Shown in pieces: positions 1 through 6,060 of a stretch of 14,341 nucleotides of DNA. Source of the DNA: Anaerolineales bacterium (lineage in GTDB: Bacteria; Chloroflexota; Anaerolineae; UBA7937); the NCBI GenBank assembly GCA_030593425.1, contig JAUVHF010000027.1, positions 1 through 14,341 of the forward strand. Reading direction: 5' to 3'. Position 1 is the first letter of the stretch, and each line of letters opens with the position of its first letter. The notes below the pieces were generated by a model. It did not search any database. It was not told where the DNA came from and worked only from the letters and a program-made list of their open reading frames with translations. Position numbers and translations under genes: made by a program.

Positions 1-2
1 CC

Positions 3-662
3 GTGGAGGAGATGCTCTTCTACCTCACCTACCTGGGCTGCGGGGCGCTGGCCGTCCAAGAGCAGCGGAGTTTCATGACCGATCGGTTTGGAGAGAAGAT
101 CGTGGGGAGAAATATCTCCCTCTGGGATGACGGACTTGACCTCCAAGGGTTGCCCATGCCCTTCGATTATGAGGGTGTCCCCAAGAGGAAGGTGGATTTC
201 ATAAGGGAGGGACTAGCCACCTCTGTGGCCTACGACACCTATACCGCAGGGCGCGAAGAGGGGAAGGAATCGACGGGCCACGCTACCCTTCCCGCTCCTA
301 ACCCCTATGGTCCCTTGCCCGCGAACCGTTTTATGGCTGCCGGCCAGGCTACCAAAGAAGAGATGCTCGTCTCCACAAAGAGAGGGATCTGGGTCACCCG
401 CTTCCACTACATGAACCCCGCCCACCGCTTCAAGACCATCATCACCGGGATGACCAGGGACGGAACTTTCCTCATTGAGAAGGGGGAGATCGCCCGCCCC
501 ATCAAAAACCTCCGCTTCACCCAGAGCATCCTGGAGGCTCTATCCTCCGTGGAGATGATAGGGAAGGAACGGAAACTCCTTCTCAGTAGCAGCCTGGGGT
601 GCGGCTGCGTACCCGCTCTCAAGATAGATAATTTCACTTTCACCGGAGTGACGGAGTTCTAA
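3..662 (+). CDS. TldD/PmbA family metallopeptidase, C-terminal part
   Basis: This frame is open to the left edge of the window, so it is the 3' part of a longer gene and the GTG at position 3 is not taken as the real start. About 219 residues are present. They look like the C-terminal domain of TldD/PmbA proteins, cytosolic proteases known for peptide maturation and antitoxin/microcin processing. The best marks are the run near residues 8-20 (YLTYLGCGALAVQEQ), the central VSTKRGIWVTRFHYMNP followed by GMTRDGTFLIEKGEI, and the end (CVPALKIDNFTFTG). The zinc-binding HExxxH region of the TldD partner would lie upstream if present at all, so I cannot say whether this is a TldD-like or PmbA-like subunit. 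The gene ends convergently with the next one and their stop codons share bases 659-662. Confidence 0.8.
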   Translation: MEEMLFYLTYLGCGALAVQEQRSFMTDRFGEKIVGRNISLWDDGLDLQGLPMPFDYEGVPKRKVDFIREGLATSVAYDTYTAGREEGKESTGHATLPAPNPYGPLPANRFMAAGQATKEEMLVSTKRGIWVTRFHYMNPAHRFKTIITGMTRDGTFLIEKGEIARPIKNLRFTQSILEALSSVEMIGKERKLLLSSSLGCGCVPALKIDNFTFTGVTEF

Positions 663-1441
663 AGAGCCGGTTCCTCCAATACAGTCCGCAATTTAGGGGG
701 GATCTCTCTGGGCTTCCCCCTCTCATCTATGAAGACCTGTACTGTAGAGCCAGTGGCCAACAGTTGGCCACTCTCCTTATTGTACACCTCGTATTCGAAG
801 ACGAAACTCCGATTGCGAACCTCGCCTACAGATGTCCTCACCACCAGTTCTTCATCGAAATGAGCGGGAGCCTGGTATCGGCAACTAGCCTCGGCGATGA
901 AAAACCCCAAGCCATCCCGCTCCAGGGTGGCGTAGTCGTAGCCGATGGCTCGCAAGTAACTCATGCGAGCCACCTCGAACCAGACGAAATAGTTGGCGTA
1001 GTAGACCACCCCTTGGGCGTCGGTCTCCGCGTACCGGGCGCGCACTTCCGTTTCTACAACCCTCTTTCCCTCATCCATCCTTCTTAACTCTTTCAACCTC
1101 TCATCCCCTATCCCAAAATGGTGGGCTATCTCATGCATCACCGTCTTCCGCACGAGGTTACGGATCTCTTCGTTCGTGCGGCAGACAGCCTCCACAGGCC
1201 ACTGAAAGATGGTTATCTTATCCGGCAAGACGAGATGATACCCCCTATCCCGCTTGGTGAGGGGCACCCCCTCGTAGAGGCCGAAGAGGGGCTGGTGTGG
1301 CCCTATCCCCGCTCTTTCCATCTGATCCCTGGTGGGATTGGCAGCCACTACCAGATCAACGTTGTCCAACCTTTTTTGAAACTCCTCTGGAAGATCCTCC
1401 AGAGCCTCGGCCACCAGCCTTTCGAACTCTTCCCCTCTCAT
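659..1441 (-). CDS. Zinicin-like metallopeptidase fused to a YbgC-type acyl-CoA thioesterase
   Basis: One uninterrupted 260-residue frame holds two domains. Residues 1-120 look like the zinicin-like metallopeptidase family (PF06262 type), with the zinc motif HEIAHHFG at 103-110 and D113 just after. Residues 122-260 look like a complete hotdog-fold thioesterase of the YbgC/4-hydroxybenzoyl-CoA thioesterase type, with RYAETDAQGVVYYANY at 136-151 and D141 as the expected catalytic acid. Zinicin-like proteins normally stop right after the motif I see at 112-119 (GDERLKEL), so the join lies where a stop codon is expected. M122 (codon 1076-1078) has GAAGG directly in front and could serve as an internal start giving free thioesterase. 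The ATG at 1441 follows the stop of the upstream glycosylase gene by one base and is preceded by GAGAGGG, which suggests translational coupling. Domain calls are firm; the function of the fusion is unknown. Confidence 0.85.
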   Translation of the reverse strand: MRGEEFERLVAEALEDLPEEFQKRLDNVDLVVAANPTRDQMERAGIGPHQPLFGLYEGVPLTKRDRGYHLVLPDKITIFQWPVEAVCRTNEEIRNLVRKTVMHEIAHHFGIGDERLKELRRMDEGKRVVETEVRARYAETDAQGVVYYANYFVWFEVARMSYLRAIGYDYATLERDGLGFFIAEASCRYQAPAHFDEELVVRTSVGEVRNRSFVFEYEVYNKESGQLLATGSTVQVFIDERGKPREIPPKLRTVLEEPAL

Positions 1442-1442
1442 C

Positions 1443-2270
1443 CTACCCTCTCAGGCTTCGGGAGTGGCCGATCATGATCCCCGGCTGGCAACTTCGGCAG
1501 AAGTCAGTGAGCCGACCCCGAGCCCTCACCTCGGAGATGGAGGTGCCACAACGAGGACAGGGAGAGCCTCCCTTTCCGTGCACGGCCAAGAAATCGCGGA
1601 ACTTGAGGTGGATCTGATCGCCCATCCGCTCCCGGATGGTAGCGATGCTCTCCTCGAGCACCGCACGCATAGCCTCATAAACTCTCCTTGTCTCCTCTCC
1701 AGTGAGGCCCGGTCGCCTTTGGAAAGGGTATACCCTGGCCCGAAAGAGGATCTCGTCCGCGTAGGCGTTGCCTATGCCGGCTACGAAGGCCTGATTGATC
1801 AGAACCCCTTTCATCTCTCCCCGATGCCGTTTCAGCCGCTCTTTGAAAGCCTCAAAGGTCACCTCCAAGGCCTCAGGCCCCTGCATAGCGAAGCCAGGCA
1901 CCAAAGATAGATCAGGGGTGAGATATATCTTCCCCATCTGCCTCTCGTCCACATACCTAAGGTCGATACCACTTTGCAGGTGCCATATCACGAAGGTCTT
2001 GGCCAGACGCCGTTCGGCGGAAAGACAAAAGTAGAGCCGCCCGCTCAACATGGGGTTTATCACCAGGTAGAGGGCGTCAAGGGAAAAGATAAGGTACTTG
2101 CCTCGACGCCCTACCTCAGTGAAAGCCTGACCCTCAAGAGAAGTGAACTCGAGATCGGTGAGGCTACGGACCACGATGGGCTGCAAGACCTCTACCTTCT
2201 CTATCCTACGACCGACAACGTGCTCTTGGAGGAACTCCTTTGTTACCTCTAACTCGGGAAGTTCAGGCAT
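1443..2270 (-). CDS. mutM: Fpg/Nei family DNA glycosylase (formamidopyrimidine type)
   Basis: A 275-residue base-excision repair glycosylase/AP lyase of the usual family length. It starts MPELPELE, giving the N-terminal Pro nucleophile (P2) and E3. K58 in GRRGKYL matches the family lysine. GIGNAYADEIL (165-175) is the helix-two-turn-helix signature, and the C-terminal zinc finger has C238, C241, C258 and C261 with GRLTDFC in between. The void-filling Met-Arg-Phe triad of classical MutM is only partly kept: M74 lies in INPMLSGRL and the later loop reads DERQMG where Fpg has PRRFG. This points to the Fpg/Nei sister group rather than strict 8-oxoguanine MutM, so the gene symbol is provisional. 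No good SD precedes the ATG; the upstream 137-base spacer may carry a separate start of transcription. Confidence 0.9.
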   Translation of the reverse strand: MPELPELEVTKEFLQEHVVGRRIEKVEVLQPIVVRSLTDLEFTSLEGQAFTEVGRRGKYLIFSLDALYLVINPMLSGRLYFCLSAERRLAKTFVIWHLQSGIDLRYVDERQMGKIYLTPDLSLVPGFAMQGPEALEVTFEAFKERLKRHRGEMKGVLINQAFVAGIGNAYADEILFRARVYPFQRRPGLTGEETRRVYEAMRAVLEESIATIRERMGDQIHLKFRDFLAVHGKGGSPCPRCGTSISEVRARGRLTDFCRSCQPGIMIGHSRSLRG

Positions 2271-2407
2271 TTCTTTATGTCAGCTCTTGCCTCATTCGAA
2301 CAGCGTTGAGCACGTCACTGCGCCGGAGCAGGCCCGCGCCTCAGTGAGAGCGGGAAATCACCCTCGATATCGCTCCAGAAAGTAAGAGACCGCCAGGAGA
2401 TGCCAAT

Positions 2408-2824
2408 CTAACTCACCTCCGCGCGGAGCATCTCCCGAACCTCATTAGGGATCGATCTCACATGGCCCACCTTATCGGTACAGATATGCTTAGTATGGCC
2501 CACGGCCAGAACCTCCCTCGTACTATCTTTGACCACCTCATAGGCAAAGGTTATCTTCCGACTCCGGAGTTCCTCGAGCCAAGTTTTGACCGTCACCAGG
2601 TCGCCGTACCGAGCCGGAGCCAGGAAGCGAGCCTCCAGTTCAGAGACGGGGAGATAGTATCCCTGAGCCTCTAGGTCGGCGTACTCCCACCCCCTCTGTC
2701 TCATGTAATCTCCTCGCCCCACCTCGAACCAGATTACATAGTTCGAGTGATAGACGATGCCCATAGCATCCGTCTCCGCATACCGTACCGGGAAGGTGAT
2801 CTCGGTACAACCCTGACCGGTCAT
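2408..2824 (-). CDS. YbgC/FadM-type acyl-CoA thioesterase
   Basis: A single-domain hotdog thioesterase of about 138 residues that would hydrolyse an acyl-CoA or acyl-ACP in the cytosol. The signature RYAETDAMGIVYHSNY lies near the N-terminus; its Asp (D20 counted from this start) is the expected catalytic residue. I chose the ATG at 2824 because AAAGGGGAG lies just upstream; a GTG at 2839 would add five residues. It is clearly a paralogue of the thioesterase half of the fusion gene two genes downstream: both share RYAETDA, NY..WFEV.R and the following GY/GW..YA.LE pattern. The gene follows coaC by about 46 bases and probably belongs to the same transcript. The substrate cannot be read from the sequence. 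Confidence 0.9.
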   Translation of the reverse strand: MTGQGCTEITFPVRYAETDAMGIVYHSNYVIWFEVGRGDYMRQRGWEYADLEAQGYYLPVSELEARFLAPARYGDLVTVKTWLEELRSRKITFAYEVVKDSTREVLAVGHTKHICTDKVGHVRSIPNEVREMLRAEVS

Positions 2825-2870
2825 ATCTCCCCTTTCCACACAAGATTCCCTTCACCCGGGGCGACGCAGT

Positions 2871-3437
2871 TCATCTGCCACGTTCTTCTGACAGGAGTTT
2901 GCACACCTTTTCCACTATCTCCTCCAACTCCGCCAGTCGCCCTCTCCCCTCGACCCCTGTGGCTAGGACGCCCACTCCCGGCTCTACAAAGGTGTAGCCC
3001 ACCCCTTTCAGCTTCTTGATATTCTCCTGTACGATAGGGTTCTCATACATATCGACGTTCATGGCTGGAGCGATCATCACCGGTGCCTTGGTGGCCATCA
3101 CCGTCAGGGAGACCATATCGTCAGCGATCCCCGAGGCTATCTTGCCGATGATATTGGCCGTGGCCGGCGCGATCAAGACCAGATCCACCTTTTGAGCCAG
3201 GATCACGTGCTCGATCTGCCACTCCGTGGCCGGCTCGAACATCTCCACCAGGACGGGGTTCCCAGAGAGGGCCCTAAAGGTCAGGGGCGTGACGAACTCC
3301 GTGCCCGCCTTGGTCATGGCCACAATAACGTCGGCTCCCAAACCCTTCAGTCTCCTCAGGATGGCCGGCGCCTTATAGGCGGCGATGCTGCCTGTGACCC
3401 CCAATAGAATAGTCTTGCCTTCCGGGCCCTTGGCCAT
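2871..3437 (-). CDS. coaC: Phosphopantothenoylcysteine decarboxylase (monofunctional CoaC), Cys loop altered
   Basis: A 188-residue flavoprotein of the HFCD family. It should convert 4'-phosphopantothenoylcysteine to 4'-phosphopantetheine in CoA synthesis using FMN. Visible marks are GVTGSIAAYKA (13-23), catalytic His H77 in IEHVILAQKVDLVLIAPATAN, and PAMNVDM (124-130) with N127 in the substrate-binding PxMNxxMW-type motif. The flexible lid loop that in E. coli Dfp carries Cys158 (ACGDxGxGRM) reads LATGVEGRGRL here, so the catalytic Cys is replaced by T160; the only Cys in the protein is C179 in the C-terminal helix. The start is firm: AAGGAGG sits six bases before the ATG and overlaps the coaB stop. 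The enzyme stands alone rather than fused to CoaB, as in streptococci. Either Thr supports the last reduction step in this lineage or the chemistry differs. Confidence 0.88.
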   Translation of the reverse strand: MAKGPEGKTILLGVTGSIAAYKAPAILRRLKGLGADVIVAMTKAGTEFVTPLTFRALSGNPVLVEMFEPATEWQIEHVILAQKVDLVLIAPATANIIGKIASGIADDMVSLTVMATKAPVMIAPAMNVDMYENPIVQENIKKLKGVGYTFVEPGVGVLATGVEGRGRLAELEEIVEKVCKLLSEERGR

Positions 3438-3448
3438 TTTGCGCCTCC

Positions 3449-4117
3449 TTAATCTCTGATGATGATCTCTACCAACCTTCTCGCTATCTCTTCCTTGCCC
3501 TCTGCCCGAGCGACAACCTCGCCCTCTGGGTTCACCAAGTAGCCCACATGGTTCCCCCGCTCGATCTGCAAAAGGTCGTTGGCCACTACCAGGTCGGCTT
3601 TGTTGGCCAAGAGTGACCGATGGGCGATACCGATCAGTTCCTCCTCCGGGCTCCCCACCTCCAGTTTGAACCCCACGAGAAAAGCCTGGGGATTTAAATC
3701 TCGGATCATCTTTATCACCTTGGGGGTCTTAACCAACCTTATCTGCCATTCTTCCCTCCCCGAAGGCACCTTCTCCTCCCTGGGGGCCTCGGGCACATAA
3801 TCCAAGACAGCCATAGAATGGATGATGGCCTGGTAGTTGGTCTCTTCTAACTCCTCTCTTACCCTCTCCATCAACTCTGGTACCGTCTCCACCTCCACCA
3901 GGCGCAAGGACGCGGATTCCGCGACTTGAGGGAGTACGCTCCCCTTGCCATAGATATAGGTCACCTCCGCCCCCTCCCTGAGAGCCTCCTCCGCTATCAG
4001 GGCCCCCAGCCGGCCGGTAGACTTGTTGGTGATATACCTCACCGCATCAATAGGGGCTCTTGTCGGCCCAGAGGTGACCAAGACCCTTTTCCCCGAAAGT
4101 TTGCCTCTTTTCACCAT
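3449..4117 (-). CDS. coaB: Phosphopantothenate-cysteine ligase (monofunctional CoaB)
   Basis: A 222-residue enzyme that couples 4'-phosphopantothenate to cysteine using a nucleotide triphosphate. TSGPTRAPID (15-24), TNKSTGRLG (30-38), IHSMAVLDYVPE (99-110), VGFKLEV (148-154) and ADLVVANDL (174-182) cover the nucleotide and substrate sites. From memory, the wording is closer to the free-standing CoaB of streptococci (IHSMAVSDYTP, IGFKL, IANDLTQI) than to the CoaB domain of fused CoaBC (AAVADYRP). The gene overlaps the end of the C45-type gene by seven bases and is followed 11 bases later by coaC. The transcript therefore reads ligase then decarboxylase, opposite to the domain order of the fused enzyme but in reaction order. 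Confidence 0.9.
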   Translation of the reverse strand: MVKRGKLSGKRVLVTSGPTRAPIDAVRYITNKSTGRLGALIAEEALREGAEVTYIYGKGSVLPQVAESASLRLVEVETVPELMERVREELEETNYQAIIHSMAVLDYVPEAPREEKVPSGREEWQIRLVKTPKVIKMIRDLNPQAFLVGFKLEVGSPEEELIGIAHRSLLANKADLVVANDLLQIERGNHVGYLVNPEGEVVARAEGKEEIARRLVEIIIRD

Positions 4118-5136
4118 AAAGAATACCCCTCATACTCGCTATTACAGGGGTGCCCCGCGGCGAGAAGGAGTTCCCTTCTTCCCGGCTGGCAGATGAGGGA
4201 CCAGATGGTGCCGAAGAGACCGTCGAACCCTCCCCTCTCTTCCACCGAGGGATGGTCTCCCCGGCATATAGGAGCCTCATGGTCCCGCAGGATCGCCTTG
4301 ATAGCCTCCAAATCGACCCCCCTTAGCCTCTCTCCCATCATTTGGTGGACCCTCCTGTAACGTGTGAGAGATCGTCTCTGGCGAAGCCTATCTGGCTCCG
4401 TCGGTTCCTCCTCGGGAAACTCCCTTCCTGGCAAGTGGTTGGTAGCCACCAAGAGCCCGCCTTCTGGCTCCCTGATCGAGACCCCATCGGGCGTGGCTTC
4501 GACCACGATAGCCTGATGCTCATCGGCGATGAGGTAGTTAAAGGCCCGCAGATGGGGAACCGAGGTGATGAACTCGCGCGCCTCCTCCAAACGGCTACAG
4601 GTCTCCATCAGGATATCGATAACCAGGTGCCACTGTAACCCCGGCTTTTTCACTTCCCTCTCTGGCAAGATCGAGAGAAGCACCGCAACCCCTCTCTCAT
4701 TGAGGGCATCGGGACTCCCGGCCCAATGGTGGGTCACCGAGATGTGGGAGTGGGCTCCTTGGGGTTGGATCACCCTCACCTCCCGCCATTCTCCCGCCGA
4801 GTAGAACCAATCGTAGTTGCCTCCTAGTAGGAGAAAGCCTTCTTTCGTATGAGGGGGCATGATGGCCAAATTGGTGCAGCCGATCTGGGGCGGCCCGCCT
4901 CGAGTATAGAAATAGGTCTTGAAATCGTGAGCCGAAAGCCCACTCCCCTCGATGAACCCCTCCACCTTATCCAGGATGGAGGGATAGATCTCTTTGACTA
5001 TCGCCTCACACTGGGCGGCGAACTCAGATCCCTGACCGTCGCTCTCCGGTATATCGAGGGTAGCCAAGCCACGTCCCAACCGATAGCCGATCTCATAATA
5101 GGTTCCTTTGAAAGTTCTCAGAAGCAAGTCTCGCAC
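4111..5136 (-). CDS. C45 family Ntn hydrolase / acyl-CoA:6-aminopenicillanate acyltransferase-like protein
   Basis: A 341-residue protein resembling the C45 peptidase family (fungal penicillin acyltransferase and its many bacterial relatives). These are made as proenzymes that cut themselves before a Cys, which becomes the N-terminal nucleophile. Here that Cys is C87 in PPQIGCTNLAI, within the usual range. Supporting motifs are GGNYDW (105-110, usually GRNYDW), NERGVAV (147-153) and ATNHLPG (231-237). N-terminal FKGTYYEIGYRLG is also typical. There is no signal peptide, so it should be cytosolic. The GTG start lies inside the end of the radical SAM gene (19-base overlap), implying tight translational coupling; the end overlaps coaB by seven bases. 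Bacterial members mostly have unknown substrates, with amide hydrolysis or acyl transfer most likely. Confidence 0.85.
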   Translation of the reverse strand: MRDLLLRTFKGTYYEIGYRLGRGLATLDIPESDGQGSEFAAQCEAIVKEIYPSILDKVEGFIEGSGLSAHDFKTYFYTRGGPPQIGCTNLAIMPPHTKEGFLLLGGNYDWFYSAGEWREVRVIQPQGAHSHISVTHHWAGSPDALNERGVAVLLSILPEREVKKPGLQWHLVIDILMETCSRLEEAREFITSVPHLRAFNYLIADEHQAIVVEATPDGVSIREPEGGLLVATNHLPGREFPEEEPTEPDRLRQRRSLTRYRRVHQMMGERLRGVDLEAIKAILRDHEAPICRGDHPSVEERGGFDGLFGTIWSLICQPGRRELLLAAGHPCNSEYEGYSLW

Positions 5137-5945
5137 TCCAGACCATACTTGGCGGCTACCCGCCGCGCCTGCTCTCCCAAGAGAGAGGAGTAGGCCTTTC
5201 TGTCAGCGGCCAAGTGGCGATAAGCCTCCAACAAGTCAGGGTAGTGGATGGAGATGGCCCGCTTCACCCTCCCCCACATGGCCCCCTTCAGGTTAAGGCT
5301 ATCCACGAGAACCCGCTTCACCCCTGCCTCCTTCAACTCCCTGAAGAGGGCCTCGATCTCTTTCTCTCCATCGGAGATGTAAGGGAGAGCGGGGCCGAAG
5401 AAGGCCCAGGTCTTCAAGCCCGCTTCTGAGAGCCGTGCCAGAGCCTCGAGCCGAGCCCGTGTCGGCGAGGCTTGAGGCTCGAATATCCGCCGCGCACCCT
5501 CGTCGAGGCTGGTGATGGTGAAGGCCACTTCCAGATGCTCAATCTGGGACAAAAGATCCAGGTCTCGCAGCACCAAGGTCGACTTGGTCAGTATGCTGAC
5601 CGGGAACTGGGGATATCCTTGTAATACCTCGAGACAGGCTCGCGACAATCGATACTCTCTCTCCAACGGCTGGTAGGGATCCGTCACCGAGGAGAGGAGA
5701 ACCTCTCCCGATTTGGCCCGCTTCAGTTCCCGAGCCAAGACCTGGGGAGCGTTCACCTTCGCATCGACGAAGGTGCCCCACTCCTCCCTATGCCCGGTGA
5801 ACCTCTTCATGAAGATCGAGTAGCAATAGACGCAACCATGCTCACAGCCCACGTAGGGGTTGAGGGCGTAGGTCACCTCTGAGATCCCCGACTTGCTGAG
5901 AACCGAGCGGGCCTCGATCTCCCGCACCAAAAGGCCGGATCTCAT
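5118..5945 (-). CDS. Radical SAM protein, spore photoproduct lyase-like (Rv2578c-type)
   Basis: A 275-residue radical SAM enzyme. Residues 34-41 (CEHGCVYC) hold the CxxxCxxC ligands of the 4Fe-4S cluster (C34, C38, C41), and LSSVTDPYQPLE follows in the partial TIM barrel. The overall pattern, including VSILTKS and VAFTITSLD, matches the SplB-related COG1533 group. That group is often named DNA repair photolyase, but most members outside spore formers have unknown substrates, so a repair role is not claimed. Its ATG at 5945 has GAGGAG immediately against it, an unusually short SD spacing. It is the first gene of the minus-strand operon, with a promoter candidate 44 to 72 bases upstream. It ends with CETCF; these two extra cysteines could bind metal, though this is speculative. 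Confidence 0.88.
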   Translation of the reverse strand: MRSGLLVREIEARSVLSKSGISEVTYALNPYVGCEHGCVYCYSIFMKRFTGHREEWGTFVDAKVNAPQVLARELKRAKSGEVLLSSVTDPYQPLEREYRLSRACLEVLQGYPQFPVSILTKSTLVLRDLDLLSQIEHLEVAFTITSLDEGARRIFEPQASPTRARLEALARLSEAGLKTWAFFGPALPYISDGEKEIEALFRELKEAGVKRVLVDSLNLKGAMWGRVKRAISIHYPDLLEAYRHLAADRKAYSSLLGEQARRVAAKYGLECETCF

Positions 5946-5988
5946 CTCCTCATCGCTTTCGGTATCGCTGAAAAGGGTGGCAACGGTC

Positions 5989-6017
5989 TTTATATCACAA
6001 CATCCACCTCAAAGCAA
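5989..6017 (-). promoter_or_regulatory. Candidate sigma70-type promoter of the radical SAM-to-thioesterase operon
   Basis: On the minus strand TTGCTT (6017-6012) is followed after 17 bases by TATAAA (5994-5989). This is three of six and five of six matches to the -35 and -10 consensus, at ideal spacing. Transcription would begin near 5982, giving a leader of about 37 bases before the ATG at 5945. It stands back to back with the promoter of the MBL gene, only eight bases apart. Confidence 0.5.
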
Positions 6018-6025
6018 GAGCCTCC

Positions 6026-6054
6026 TTGACAAGGCCCGGCAGTCTTGCCAGAAT
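6026..6054 (+). promoter_or_regulatory. Candidate promoter giving a leaderless MBL-fold hydrolase mRNA
   Basis: TTGACA (6026-6031), a perfect -35, is followed after exactly 17 bases by CAGAAT (6049-6054), four of six matches to the -10. The ATG at 6061 begins six bases after the -10, which is where transcription should start, so the mRNA would begin at or beside the start codon. No SD lies before that ATG, in agreement with a leaderless message. Confidence 0.5.
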
Positions 6055-6060
6055 AAGACC

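Noticed and set aside
2271..2407. 137-base gap with a short frame ending in SYFLERYRG and a weak -10 (CATAAA) close to the glycosylase ATG
   Set aside because: The short frame has no start codon and the -35 region is poor (TGTTCG). I see no hairpin or gene that I can support.
4111..5945. Peptide-modification (RiPP-like) system from the radical SAM and C45 genes
   Set aside because: There is no SPASM domain, precursor peptide or peptide transporter nearby, and the radical SAM protein is SPL-like. The pair is reported only as a coupled unit of unknown role.
5893..6060. N-terminal extension of the MBL hydrolase frame to 5893
   Set aside because: It runs antisense over the start of the radical SAM gene and across both promoters, and its residues do not look like the MBL family. 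The ATG at 6061 fits homology.
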